NCBI GenBank assembly: GCA_030431455.1
Contig: JAUIJE010000001.1
Location: 248,001 to 312,000 of the forward strand
From: a bacterium
GTDB lineage: Bacteria > Myxococcota > UBA727 > JAUIJE01
Direction of reading: 5' to 3'
DNA length: 64,000 bases
How positions within the stretch are numbered: the first letter of the stretch is position 1; the number at the start of each line of letters is the position of its first letter. The notes beneath the pieces were generated by a model that was not told the origin of the DNA, did not search any database, and was given only the letters and a program-made list of their open reading frames with translations. The position numbers and the translations under genes were made by a program. Shown in pieces: positions 24,943 through 33,491 of the stretch.

Positions 24943-26135
24943 CGTTCGTCCCCTTTTTGCCGTGAAGCGTCTTGTTCTACCTCGTCAAGCAACTGTGCAT
25001 AGGCGTGGGCCTCGCGCCCGGCCGTGAACGCCGCCGTCACCCGATCGCGGCCCGCCGCCCCCAGCGCCCGTCGCTGCGGCTCGTCGTCGTCGAGCACCCG
25101 GGCCAGCGCCTCCCGCAATGCCGCCGCTTGTCCGGGGGTGAACAGGTAGCCCTGCTCCCCGTCGTGCACCACATCGGGGATGCCGCCCACCGCCGCGGCC
25201 AACACCGGGATGCCGAGCGCCTGGGCCTCGAGCATCACGTTGGGCATGCCATCGAAGAAGGACGGCAACGCCACGACATCGAGCGCGGGATAGACCGACA
25301 GCAACTCCGAGCGGTCCAGAAACGGCCGCCGAACCACCCGGAGGGTCTCCGCCGCCTCCTGGAGGCACGCCTCGGTGGCCTCGTCGGCATGGCCCACGAC
25401 CAGAAACGAAAAGCGGCGCTCCCAGCCCGCGTCGATGACCGCCTGCAGCAACATCGTGGCGCCCTTTTTGGCCTTGAGCTGGCCGATGAGGCCGAGCACG
25501 ACCGGCGCGGGTTCATCGTCGTCGGCGCCGTCGAAGGGCGCGGTGAGCTCTTCGCGCAGCGCCTGGCTGTGGGCGAGCTCCGAGGGCAGCGGGGCCCAGT
25601 CGGACAACTCGATGCCGTTGGCGATGAAGCGCGTCTTGTCGGCGCACCCATACAGCTTGGCGCACTTCTCCAGCGCGTCCGACGAGACGGTGACCACGGC
25701 GGCGGCGTGGTCGATGGCCCGCTCCACGAGGTGGGCCCGCCGCGGCGAGAACATCCCCGCGTCGAGGTCGTTGCCGCGGAACAGCGTGATCAGCGGCGCG
25801 TCAAGCCAGCGGGCGAACGCGGGGCCCCCCGCCACCGGCAGATGACCCCCGTAGGCCACGACATGTGAATAGCGGCGGCCGGCGGCGGCGATGTCCAGCC
25901 AAAGGCGCTGCAGGGCGTAGGCGCCGTCGTCTGACCACGGGGCCTCGAAGCGGTCGCCGCCCACGTCCATGACCCGGCGATGCCGGGGATGTCGACGAGA
26001 AATGAACGCGACGTCGATGGTGCGCCCCATCGCGCGCAGGCCGGCCACGATGCGATCGCAGCTTTGGGCCATGCCCCCCCGCGCGGGCGGAAAGTGCTCG
26101 GTGAGCCACAGGATGCGGGGGGCCTCAGCTGTCAT
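24939..26135 (-). CDS. Glycosyltransferase family 4 protein
   Basis: A 398-residue GT4 enzyme. The ATG at 26135 gives MTAEAPRILWLTEHFPPARG, the classic GT4 N terminus ending in the GG of the acceptor domain. The donor half has LGLIGQLKAKKGATMLLQAV, DVVALPSFFDGMPNVMLEAQ (equivalent of the E-x7-E motif) and ALGIPVLAAAVGGIPDVVHD. It is cytoplasmic or peripheral and builds alpha-linked glycans. The start overlaps the cysteine-rich protein by 11 bases; the stop overlaps the lipoprotein start. The sugar and acceptor cannot be assigned from sequence. Confidence 0.92.
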   Translation of the reverse strand: MTAEAPRILWLTEHFPPARGGMAQSCDRIVAGLRAMGRTIDVAFISRRHPRHRRVMDVGGDRFEAPWSDDGAYALQRLWLDIAAAGRRYSHVVAYGGHLPVAGGPAFARWLDAPLITLFRGNDLDAGMFSPRRAHLVERAIDHAAAVVTVSSDALEKCAKLYGCADKTRFIANGIELSDWAPLPSELAHSQALREELTAPFDGADDDEPAPVVLGLIGQLKAKKGATMLLQAVIDAGWERRFSFLVVGHADEATEACLQEAAETLRVVRRPFLDRSELLSVYPALDVVALPSFFDGMPNVMLEAQALGIPVLAAAVGGIPDVVHDGEQGYLFTPGQAAALREALARVLDDDEPQRRALGAAGRDRVTAAFTAGREAHAYAQLLDEVEQDASRQKGDER

Positions 26136-26508
26136 AAAAATCCACGTCCCCGTCGGCGTCATGGTCGCGGTAGTCGCCGTCGGCGTGGTGCCGGAACGCC
26201 CGCGTGTCGTAATCGTCGTAGTGGTGGTGGCCGAAGTAATATGGTGCATAGCCGTAGCGGCCGTAGTACGAGCGGCGGTATTGGTGGCGCCAGGCCGAGT
26301 CCCGGGGCTCGTCCTTCGGCAGGTCAGTCTCGAACTTCGCCGCACACTCCGTGCACCGCACCATGCCGGCGGTGGGGCCGGTCTGGCTGCGGTGCAGATG
26401 TTCGTTGCACACGTAGCGACGACAAGCCCGGCACTTCACCGTCGCGGGCTGCTTGCAGTCCCGCAACACAAAGAACCCCTTGCGAACGCGACAACCTCGA
26501 TCGGTCAC
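26125..26508 (-). CDS. Cysteine-rich zinc-binding protein with a Tyr/His/Asp tail
   Basis: A 127-residue protein. I use the GTG at 26508 because it follows AAGGAGG and overlaps the upstream TGA (GTGA). Residues about 17-75 hold paired cysteines and a His (RDCKQPATVKCRACRRYVC, NEHLHRS, GMVRCTECAAKF), spaced like a small treble-clef or B-box-type zinc finger. The C-terminal 45 residues are unusual: Arg/Tyr-rich, then HHHYDDYDTRAFRHHADGDY and DHDADGDVDFYDS, an alternating Asp/His stretch that could bind metal. Located in the glycosyltransferase operon; function unknown. Confidence 0.7.
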   Translation of the reverse strand: MTDRGCRVRKGFFVLRDCKQPATVKCRACRRYVCNEHLHRSQTGPTAGMVRCTECAAKFETDLPKDEPRDSAWRHQYRRSYYGRYGYAPYYFGHHHYDDYDTRAFRHHADGDYRDHDADGDVDFYDS

Positions 26509-27350
26509 GATGCACCTCCTTGGGGCGATGCCGCCTTGTAGACGCGGCCGACGAGCCCGAGCACGTCGTCGACCGCGGGAATGGTGGGCGCGGCCGGGAT
26601 CTTCAGCTTCGACCGCATGGTGAACACGCTGCGCTTTTCGCCCTGTCGCACCCGCGCCCCGGGGATGGCGTCGGCGGCGTAGCGGTCCTGGCGAAGCTTG
26701 AGCGTCACCGTCACCAGGCGCTTGGTCTTGAACTTGGTCTTGTGTTTCATCTTTCCGCTGATGCTGCGCTTCCAATAGGAAAAGCGGCTCACCTCGTCTT
26801 CGATGCTCCACTGGAGCGCCGACCCATCGTGCAGGAGCATTTCGCCGCTGAACCAGGGGTCATGCCACAGCTTCCACTTGGTGTTGCGCCCGTGCCGTTT
26901 GATCTTGCTGACCTCGGGGGCCGTCCGGTCGTAGCCGCGCAAATCGAGGTGAAGGGTGATGCCGGACTTGGGGTCGCAGTCTTCGCCGATGAGGCAAATC
27001 AGCGGATACACGAACTCGCGCAGGTGGTTGGGCACGTCGACCGTTCGCAGCCGGAGCCACCAAAAAAAGCCCCCCACCACGGCCACGCCGAAGGGTGCAA
27101 ACTGCCACCAATGGACGTCCAGGCGGAGCTTGGCGAGCACAAACGCCAGCGCGAACGCGACGGGGATGCACGCGAGCGTCAGGACCCCCACGTTGAAGCG
27201 TTTTTTGTCGGCGGCTTTGTCGTACGCAGCCAGGACGGAGAACGAGCCCATCCAGGCCCGCGCCGTCCTCGTGCCGCTCACCACCCGGCTTCGGACGAAT
27301 TTCTGGTCCGACGGCGCGAGTTCGTCGAACTTTGCTGGCTCTTCAGTCAT
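26505..27350 (-). CDS. Uncharacterised membrane protein with two helices and a large cytoplasmic domain
   Basis: A 281-residue protein. The N-terminal ~55 residues are soluble, then two transmembrane helices (VGVLTLACIPVAFALAFVLA and WWQFAPFGVAVVGGFFWWLR) and a ~170-residue C-terminal domain with many basic residues and a repeated strand pattern (SGITLHLDLRGYDR, TKRLVTVTLKLRQDRYAADA). I start at the ATG at 27350, whose upstream TGA overlaps it. No family recognised. It is the first firm gene of the glycosyltransferase operon, divergent from the RCC1-like lipoprotein. Confidence 0.75.
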   Translation of the reverse strand: MTEEPAKFDELAPSDQKFVRSRVVSGTRTARAWMGSFSVLAAYDKAADKKRFNVGVLTLACIPVAFALAFVLAKLRLDVHWWQFAPFGVAVVGGFFWWLRLRTVDVPNHLREFVYPLICLIGEDCDPKSGITLHLDLRGYDRTAPEVSKIKRHGRNTKWKLWHDPWFSGEMLLHDGSALQWSIEDEVSRFSYWKRSISGKMKHKTKFKTKRLVTVTLKLRQDRYAADAIPGARVRQGEKRSVFTMRSKLKIPAAPTIPAVDDVLGLVGRVYKAASPQGGAS

Positions 27351-27499
27351 GACACCCCGATCCCATGGATGGGTCGGCGAGGGCAAGCGCGCAAGCTGAT
27401 CTGGGGTGGGGCCCGTCCGCCGGGGGTGCCCGCGTGGGTGAGCTCGATGATGTCGCGGGGGTGGGCCATGTGGCCGCCATGGGCGGTGCAAGTGTCCAA
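27347..27499 (-). CDS. Possible small Cys/His protein upstream of the membrane protein
   Basis: An open frame with strongly G/C-ending codons ends at a TGA overlapping the next ATG (ATGA). From a TTG at 27499, preceded by a GGGGGG run, it would encode 50 residues starting with DTCTAHGGHMAHPRDIIELT. Upstream, the same frame holds CIEC, so the whole may be a small zinc-ribbon remnant. The lack of a standard start and the overlap with the divergent promoter region keep confidence low. Confidence 0.3.
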   Translation of the reverse strand: MDTCTAHGGHMAHPRDIIELTHAGTPGGRAPPQISLRACPRRPIHGIGVS

Positions 27500-27549
27500 T
27501 GCCCCCCGGGGAGCCGTGCATTCGATACAGTCGGTGCCGCGAGGGGGCG

Positions 27550-28827
27550 ATGACGAACAAGAGCAGAGCAGCATCGGGCTTGGTCTTTGCGTGCGCATTG
27601 GGGTTGCCCATGGCCTGCGATGGGTCAGGGGGGCAGCGCGATGCGGCGACCGCCGCCGGCTTGGACGCGGGGATCTGCAATCCGCTGTCGTTCTGCGCGC
27701 CGGATGAGAGGGCGTCACTGACAGAGGATTGTTCCGAAGAAGAAGAACGATGCAGAAAGATTGCCGCCTGCGACGAAGCGGTGTTTTGCCGGCCTGCGGT
27801 GTCCGCCGACGCTGGACGAACCGGCCGCCCCGATGCGGGGCCCCAAGATGTCGACACCGAAGTGGGTTGGCTGCCGGTGGCGCCTTCGGCCGTCCGCCCG
27901 ATGTGGCAAGGCCAACAGAGGGTGTTGGTCGGCCCCAATGGGACTGAGTGTGACGCCAAAATTGCATTGGCAGTGGGTGACCAGGCTGTTTGTTATACGC
28001 ACAGCAGTGGTCCCCTGTTGTGCGCGGGACGGGTCTTCGAGCAGACCTATGGCCCCGCGTTCACGGATACGGGGCTGAGTCACGTCGACCAGCTGTTGCT
28101 GTCGTTCACCGCGAACGCGGAAAACGGAAATGGGATCGTCGCTGTGACCGGCGCTCGTGTGTACGTGATGGGCAAGAACACCATCTACGGGCGGTGGGGT
28201 CAGGGGGACACTGCGGACCTCCCGGCGTTCACGCTTTGGGGGACGTTTGAGAACGTAGCGGCCGTGACCACCGGCACCTTCGACCGGATTTGTGCCAAGC
28301 TCACCGACGGTTCGGTCTGGTGCAGCGGATACGGCTCAGGAATGACGCCTACGTTCGAGGGCGAAGCCGACTGGGTGTGGGAGAGCGACTCCGGTGACCT
28401 GTCGTTCAACGACTTCGGGGTGTGGCGTGTCTCGCCGTTCCGGGCCGAGTGCGTGATTCGCCAGAGCGGGCTGCAGTGCGGCGTTGACGGCCCGCCTCAT
28501 GGCGCCACGGGCCACGTGGTGGCCGGCGGCCGGCGAGAAGTCGAGGGCGGCGCCTTCGACGCCGGCAGCAGCGTGTGTTGGCTAGATGATGAAGCGGTGG
28601 TGCGTTGTGGTGCGGGGGCCGGACACGCAGCCATGTTCGCCCCGGGACGCGTGTTGTTTCTGGCGATGCAGTACTACACGGATTCGATGTGTGCGGTGTA
28701 CGACGACGGGTCGTTGTGGTGCGTCGGGAGCAACCAGATGGGCAAGCTGGGCGTGACCGGCGCGAGCCTGTCTGTCGCGACCGAGGTCCAACCTCCAGGC
28801 AGCGTTCGCATCGGTTGCGGGCTCTAG
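27550..28827 (+). CDS. RCC1-repeat-like lipoprotein
   Basis: A 425-residue lipoprotein with lipobox LPMAC (Cys about residue 21), then Asp/Ala/Gly-rich spacers and a cysteine-containing EGF-like stretch (CNPLSFCAPDERASLTEDC). The body looks like a degenerate RCC1-type beta-propeller: blades end in patterns such as VYVMGKNTIYGRWGQGDTAD, ICAKLTDGSVWCSGYGSG and MCAVYDDGSLWCVGSNQMGK. Such surface lipoproteins are abundant in myxobacteria and relatives. The ATG at 27550 follows GAGGGGG. It is a lone gene, divergent from the glycosyltransferase operon. Function is unknown; ligand or protein binding is likely. Confidence 0.82.
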   Translation: MTNKSRAASGLVFACALGLPMACDGSGGQRDAATAAGLDAGICNPLSFCAPDERASLTEDCSEEEERCRKIAACDEAVFCRPAVSADAGRTGRPDAGPQDVDTEVGWLPVAPSAVRPMWQGQQRVLVGPNGTECDAKIALAVGDQAVCYTHSSGPLLCAGRVFEQTYGPAFTDTGLSHVDQLLLSFTANAENGNGIVAVTGARVYVMGKNTIYGRWGQGDTADLPAFTLWGTFENVAAVTTGTFDRICAKLTDGSVWCSGYGSGMTPTFEGEADWVWESDSGDLSFNDFGVWRVSPFRAECVIRQSGLQCGVDGPPHGATGHVVAGGRREVEGGAFDAGSSVCWLDDEAVVRCGAGAGHAAMFAPGRVLFLAMQYYTDSMCAVYDDGSLWCVGSNQMGKLGVTGASLSVATEVQPPGSVRIGCGL

Positions 28828-28940
28828 TGTCCACGGACGAGACGCCCGATCGGGCGCTCGTCGTGGCCCTGCCAGCGCACGCCATCGTTGAACTTGAGAG
28901 GCGCATTGGTTTTGGCAGGGCTGTCCCGGTCCCTTCCCGT

Positions 28941-29584
28941 TCACGGTTGGCGCGCTCGCCGAGTCCCGGGGCCCCCACGCGAGTTGCACCAGAGCACATC
29001 GAGGTGCGGCGGGGTGACGTCTGGGTCGGGACCGGTGACACAGTCGAAGCCGCCGTCCACGCCGAGCGCGCCCACCCCGAGCTCCCAGTTGGCGCACCAG
29101 ATGCCGAGGGCCACCGGCGCATAGAACCGCGACCCGGTGGCGGCGCAGAACGCGACCTCGCGCAACCGCGGGGGTTGCTCGTCGGTGCGCAACACCGCAC
29201 GCGTGGTTTGGCCGTTGTACGAAGACGGGCCCCAACGGCGCGATTCGAACGCCCGGGCGAATGGTGCCAAGCGGGGCGCGGCCAGGTCGGCGGGGTGTGC
29301 CAGGCCGTCGTCGGTGAAGAACAGCTCGCGGCTCGGTTTGCGCCGTCGCATGAGGCGCGAGAACGTGCGCACAACCCCACCGCCCATGTGGCCAATGCCA
29401 ACAACGCAATCAGCGACGTGGGGCCGAGCGGAATCAGATACTGCAGCCAACCGGTGAACTGCAGCCGCTCCTTGGTCCTGACCATGCCCGCGGCCGCGCG
29501 GCGCAGGAATCGTGTCGGCACCCGCTCGAGGATGGCGCGTTCGTTGGCGCCGAATCCCGCCAGGTCGTCGTCGGTGTCGTTCAC
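28941..29584 (-). pseudogene. Frameshifted membrane-anchored protein downstream of the AraC gene
   Basis: The ATG at 29584 overlaps the AraC stop (ATGA) and encodes MNDTDDDLAGFGANERAILE followed by a transmembrane helix (LQYLIPLGPTSLIALLALAT). The sensible reading then switches frame at the G-run at 29375-29378. Continuing one frame over gives VVRTFSRLMRRRKPSRELFF, a soluble domain including RLAPFARAFESRRWGPSSYN and FYAPVALGIWCANWELGVGA, ending at 28941. Inserting one G into the run restores a single ~214-residue protein. It is either a real frameshift, a programmed event or a homopolymer sequencing error. No family recognised. Confidence 0.65.
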
Positions 29585-30504
29585 CCTTGGCGGCCCTTGC
29601 GGTAGGCGGCCGGGGTCGTGCCGTGCCAGCGACGGAACGCGCGGTAGAAGGACGCGTTCTCGGCGTAGCCGAGCAGGTAGGCGACCTCAGACAGTGACAT
29701 GCGGGGGTCGTCGAGAAGCAGGTCGGCCATCGTGCGCCGGGTGTCCTCGAGCACGTCGGCGAACGAATGCCCGAGGTCGGCCAAGCGGCGTTGCAGGGTG
29801 CGTTGGCCGAGGCCCATCGCCCGCGCGATCTCGCCCGCGGTGGGCGCGCCGTGCAAAAGCTCCGCGCGGATTTTGGCGCGGACGTCCTGGAGCAGCTCGG
29901 GCTCGTCCGCGGTGGTGCCGCTCGCTTTGTGCAGCACGCCTTGGAAATACGCCGCCAGCTCCTCGTCGGCGGTGACCACGGCTGTGCCCAATGCCGCGGC
30001 GTCGAGCTCGAGCTGGGCCTGGGGCGCGCCGCCCTCGACCGGTGCGCCCAGAAAGGCGCTGTACGCGTCGCGCTCGTCGTCGGGCATGTCCGTCCGGCGC
30101 GAACGCATCACGTACACGGTGGGCGGTTCGGCCGCGATGGTGCGCAACAGGTGCACGGCGATGAGCATCGCGTAGTCCGAGATGAGCTTGCTCCCGAGGC
30201 GCGGCGGGCCCACGCGGTGTTCGGTGATCACCAGGCGGTCGTCGTCGAGGGTGACTTCGTAGCTGGCGGTGCGGTTGGTCAGGTGCTGAAAGCGGCCGTG
30301 GCACGCGATGGCTTCGGCCAACGTGGCGCAGCTGCGACAAGCGAGTCCCACCGCGCCCAGGCTCGAGGCGGTGTGGCTCTTGGCCGCGGCGAGCACGAAC
30401 CGGTGGTAGTCCGGCTTTTGCACCATCAGCTCCATGTGCTGGTACGTGGACGTGCCGCTGACGGTGGCGCCTGGCGCCGCGAGGTCCTCTGCGCGCCAGC
30501 CCAC
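29581..30504 (-). CDS. AraC-family transcriptional regulator (arabinose-binding-like N-terminal domain)
   Basis: A regulator with a C-terminal AraC helix-turn-helix pair: AGEIARAMGLGQRTLQRRLA, then MSLSEVAYLLGYAENASFYR, and FRRWHGTTPAAYRKGRQG. The N-terminal ~190 residues resemble the domain found in OruR/ArgR-type AraC regulators (GAVGLACRSCATLAEAIACH). The first conventional start is the GTG at 30504 (307 residues). However, the frame stays open to 30630 and the upstream codons look coding (SEPDIDATNVRPAFEVSLQF), so the true start may be a CTG at 30597. It is translationally coupled to the frameshifted gene and divergent from the small membrane protein and START-domain pair, which it may regulate. 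Confidence 0.88.
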   Translation of the reverse strand: MGWRAEDLAAPGATVSGTSTYQHMELMVQKPDYHRFVLAAAKSHTASSLGAVGLACRSCATLAEAIACHGRFQHLTNRTASYEVTLDDDRLVITEHRVGPPRLGSKLISDYAMLIAVHLLRTIAAEPPTVYVMRSRRTDMPDDERDAYSAFLGAPVEGGAPQAQLELDAAALGTAVVTADEELAAYFQGVLHKASGTTADEPELLQDVRAKIRAELLHGAPTAGEIARAMGLGQRTLQRRLADLGHSFADVLEDTRRTMADLLLDDPRMSLSEVAYLLGYAENASFYRAFRRWHGTTPAAYRKGRQG

Positions 30505-30714
30505 TTCTCGCTCAATGTCGGCTTCGGTGGCGCCGAACTGCAGGGAGACCTCAAACGCAGGACGGACGTTCGTGGCATCGATGTCAGGTTCGGACAGAGA
30601 ATGACAGGCTCGGTCAATGGCCTGGGGGCGTCAACCAGGCACAGTTCTCTTCTCACCCCGGGACGGTCGGCCCCGAGGCCGCGGCCCAGGACACCGTCGA
30701 CAAAGGAGAACCTC

Positions 30715-31158
30715 ATGGACGACAAAACCCTCAAACTCATCCGGACCATCTTCATCGCCGGCGCGGGGTGGAACCTCATCGGCGCGGTGTTCGGCTATTT
30801 CAACACCGCGTTCACGTTCGAACACTTCTTTGGCCGAGCGCTCACCGACCCCTTGATGCACCAAATCTACCAAGGCGCCTGGGGCACGACGTTTGTCTAC
30901 TTCTTCGGCTACCTCATCGTGGCCAAAGACCCGATCAAACACATGGGCATCGTCATCGTCGGCGGCATCGGGAAGGTCGGCTACGCGATGAAGCTCCTCC
31001 AGCTCTACACCGCGGGCTTGGCCGAACCCGTGGTCTGGATCGTCATCGTGGGCGACTTCTTCTTTTGCCTCGCGTTCGCTTGGTACTTCTACAAGCTCTA
31101 TCAGGCACCCCGGGCAACGCCTCACCTGAGCCGCGCCGCCGTCGGGGCGGCATCATGA
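30715..31158 (+). CDS. Small four-helix membrane protein of unknown function
   Basis: A 147-residue protein beginning at the ATG at 30715 behind AAAGGAG. Four hydrophobic segments are visible: TIFIAGAGWNLIGAVFGYFN, QGAWGTTFVYFFGYLIVA, HMGIVIVGGIGKVGYAMKLL and PVVWIVIVGDFFFCLAFAWY. The pattern resembles small DoxX/DUF-type integral membrane proteins. Its stop overlaps the next ATG (ATGA), so it is coupled to the START-like lipid-binding protein. The pair may handle a lipophilic compound under the divergent AraC regulator; that is inference from position. Confidence 0.8.
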   Translation: MDDKTLKLIRTIFIAGAGWNLIGAVFGYFNTAFTFEHFFGRALTDPLMHQIYQGAWGTTFVYFFGYLIVAKDPIKHMGIVIVGGIGKVGYAMKLLQLYTAGLAEPVVWIVIVGDFFFCLAFAWYFYKLYQAPRATPHLSRAAVGAAS

Positions 31159-31745
31159 ACGCACTGTTCTCTTCGGCCCTTTGTCTGCTCTTGTCGTCGT
31201 CCGCGGCGGCCCCCGCGTGGACGCCCAAAGCCGCACGCGGCGGCATCGAGGTGTACACCGCGTCCATCGCGGGCAGCGAATACGTGGCATTCAAGGCGGT
31301 GACCGTCTTGGACGCATCCCCCGCCGAGGTACTGCGCGTGGTCGAGGACCCGTCCGGCTACGCCGACTGGTTCGCGTACACCGAGACCGCCCGCGTGCTC
31401 GACGAGAAAGGGGCCGAAAAGCTCCTGTACATGGAGACGCAGTTCCCGTGGCCGTTTTCCAACGAGGACATGGTGTACCGATTGCGTCGCACCGCCGATG
31501 GACAGACCACGCGCATCGACCTCGAGGGCGTGCCTGGGCAGTTGCCGGTGCGCAATGGCATTTACCGGATGAAAAGCGCCCGCGGGCACATCGAGGTCAA
31601 GCCGGTGGGGGCCAGGACCGAGGTCACGTACGTGATGCACACCGAGCTCGGGGGCCGCATCCCCCTCTGGATGGCCAACGAGAACATCCACGAGATGCCC
31701 CTGCGCACCCTCGGCGCGCTGCGTGCCCGGGTGGTCGCGCAATGA
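31155..31745 (+). CDS. Secreted START/SRPBCC-domain protein
   Basis: A 196-residue protein with a Sec signal peptide (MNALFSSALCLLLSSSAAAP) and a START-like lipid-binding domain: GGIEVYTASIAGSEYVAFKA, PSGYADWFAYTETARVLDEK, FPWPFSNEDMVYRLRRTADG and the C-terminal HTELGGRIPLWMANENIHEM. Bacterial relatives bind lipids or sterol-like compounds in the periplasm. The start overlaps the stop of the four-helix membrane protein, so the two are a coupled pair. Confidence 0.87.
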   Translation: MNALFSSALCLLLSSSAAAPAWTPKAARGGIEVYTASIAGSEYVAFKAVTVLDASPAEVLRVVEDPSGYADWFAYTETARVLDEKGAEKLLYMETQFPWPFSNEDMVYRLRRTADGQTTRIDLEGVPGQLPVRNGIYRMKSARGHIEVKPVGARTEVTYVMHTELGGRIPLWMANENIHEMPLRTLGALRARVVAQ

Positions 31746-31797
31746 CACTGTGCGCTTTGCCCGTGCGTTGTCGCGGGCAGGGCGGTACGCTGGGCGC

Positions 31798-32253
31798 ATG
31801 GCTTCACCCACCATCTGGCTCGACGCGGACGCGTGTCCGAAAGCGGTGAAAGAAATCGTGTACCGCGCGAGCGAAAAGCGGGGGCTCGACGTGCGGGTGG
31901 TGGCCAACAAGGCCCAATACGTGCCCCGGAGCGAACGCGTGCACATGATTCAGGTCCCCGGCGACCCCGACGCGGCCGATGACTTCATCGCCGAGCACGC
32001 GGCGGCGGGCGACATTGCCATCACGCAGGATATTCCGCTCGCGGCGCGGTTGGTGCCGAAACGGGTGGTGACGTTGAGCCCGCGGGGCGACGAGTTCGAC
32101 GAGGACAGCATCGGCGAGCGGCTCAGCATGCGCGACTTCATGACCGACCTGCGCGACGCAGGCGTGATGACGGGCGGGCCGTCCGCGTTTGGGCCGAAGG
32201 AAAAGCAGAAGTTCGCCAATGCGTTTGATCGGGCGCTGCAGCGGGCGGGGTAG
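31798..32253 (+). CDS. YaiI/YqxD family protein (UPF0178, DUF188)
   Basis: A 151-residue protein of the conserved YaiI/YqxD family. Signature segments are TIWLDADACPKAVKEIVYRA near the N terminus, DDFIAEHAAAGDIAITQDIP and the C-terminal RDAGVMTGGPSAFGPKEKQK. The family has a PIN-like fold with conserved Asp residues and is suspected to act on RNA, though its function is not settled. The first ATG in good context is 31798. It is the last ordinary chromosomal gene before the defence island, only 39 bases from its first frame. Confidence 0.92.
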   Translation: MASPTIWLDADACPKAVKEIVYRASEKRGLDVRVVANKAQYVPRSERVHMIQVPGDPDAADDFIAEHAAAGDIAITQDIPLAARLVPKRVVTLSPRGDEFDEDSIGERLSMRDFMTDLRDAGVMTGGPSAFGPKEKQKFANAFDRALQRAG

Positions 32254-32292
32254 GGCCAGGGCAGGGAGCCGTGTTGAACGTCACGCTCATCG

Positions 32293-33477
32293 GTGACGCG
32301 CAGAACAAGATGCGCGACGGCACGTCCTACGCGTGTGGTTGGCGAGTTCCTTCAGTCATGGGTCCTACACGATGGCCGGCTTGTTCGGTGCGATCGGTTC
32401 AGAGGCCTTGCGCGCCGCGACCGCCCAGAGGTGTTGTGTCCTTGGTGCCTGCAGCCGGTTGTGCTGGAACTCGGGGAAGTGAAGGCTGCTTGTTGGCGAC
32501 ATCGCGAAGGCGACGACTGCATTTCTGGCGAACGGGAATCTGACGAGCATCGCGCGGCGAAGCAGCGGTTGTTTGAGTTCCTGCGCGATTGTGCGCCGCG
32601 TACGATTGCCCTGCTGCATCTTTGCCACAAGTGCGGCTCCAGCTGCCGACGTGCGGACCTGGACGTACCCCGCGGTACCGTACTGCTCGAGCGCGCCTTT
32701 GGTTCAGTCCGCCCCGATGTCGCCATCGAGCGCGACGGTTCCTGCTCGTTCGCCTTCGAGGTTGTGCACACAAACCCCGTTTCCGCGCGGAAGGCGCGCA
32801 CTTACCTTCGAGATTGCGTCCCTTGGGTCGAAGTCGATGCCCGCGCGGTTCTGGCGACGGAGCGGCTTGACGACGGGCTGCCAATGCTGCGACGCGATGG
32901 GGAAGGCTTCCGTCTTTGTTCACGCTGCGCCCGTGGCCCGCGCCACATGCGCGCCGCGTACGGGGAGGTGAATCCAGGCGTCCACGGGCCGCCACCCTGC
33001 GACGACGTGCATGTCGTGCTCGCCATCGCCACGTGGCATGCAAGGCGCGTGTGCGGGGAGGTCGGGCTGTCGCTTGACCAGGCCTTGCACGACTGGGAGC
33101 GGGCGGCCCCGATGCTCGTCGGCTACCTGAATCGTTTGGCTCCCGGCGCTGAACGGGTTCTGCGCATCTGTGCTTTTCGCCACGGCGAAGCCCGGGTGAG
33201 TTTTCATGTCTTGAGAATGACCCACTCAGGATTGGTCCTCGAGGCTGTCGGACTCGGCTCGGTGCAAGTCGGTACGGGGCTCGGGCGGGCGGAGGCCAAC
33301 GCGCGAGTGCGCGACCGTCTATCCTCCGGTGTAAATGCCACCGCTCGTGTCATGGCACCCCAGAAGGTTGGCCGTTGGGCGCCTCGGCCAGGCGTGCTTT
33401 CGGCGAACGATGTGTTCGGTCGTTCAGCGGCTCGTTTTCCATCGGAAGCGCGCACAGAACCGCTGGTTTCTGCTTAG
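32293..33477 (+). CDS. CoiA-like zinc-ribbon/nuclease-fold protein, first gene of the defence island
   Basis: A 394-residue protein resembling competence CoiA-like proteins. It has a zinc-ribbon-like CPWCLQPVVLELGEVKAACW with downstream His, the family's RESDEHRAAKQRLFEFLRD segment, a second Cys cluster (HLCHKCGSSC), and a nuclease-like core RPDVAIERDGSCSFAFEVVH. The last matches PD-(D/E)XK spacing (Asp, then E-x-V) but lacks the terminal Lys, so catalysis is uncertain. A third Cys pair is FRLCSRCARG. The start is uncertain: GTG at 32293 is the longest, but family resemblance starts at about VVGEFLQSW (a GTG about 14 codons later). It immediately precedes the AddB-like gene and is probably cotranscribed. 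Confidence 0.65.
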   Translation: MTRRTRCATARPTRVVGEFLQSWVLHDGRLVRCDRFRGLARRDRPEVLCPWCLQPVVLELGEVKAACWRHREGDDCISGERESDEHRAAKQRLFEFLRDCAPRTIALLHLCHKCGSSCRRADLDVPRGTVLLERAFGSVRPDVAIERDGSCSFAFEVVHTNPVSARKARTYLRDCVPWVEVDARAVLATERLDDGLPMLRRDGEGFRLCSRCARGPRHMRAAYGEVNPGVHGPPPCDDVHVVLAIATWHARRVCGEVGLSLDQALHDWERAAPMLVGYLNRLAPGAERVLRICAFRHGEARVSFHVLRMTHSGLVLEAVGLGSVQVGTGLGRAEANARVRDRLSSGVNATARVMAPQKVGRWAPRPGVLSANDVFGRSAARFPSEARTEPLVSA

Positions 33478-33491
33478 CGCCGCGGCGCCGC

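Noticed and set aside
32271-32543. Alternative 90-codon frame at the start of the CoiA-like gene
   Set aside because: Its first ~25 residues look protein-like, but the frame then becomes Arg/Pro-rich while the neighbouring frame carries the Cys motifs; a frameshift there is possible but not supported.
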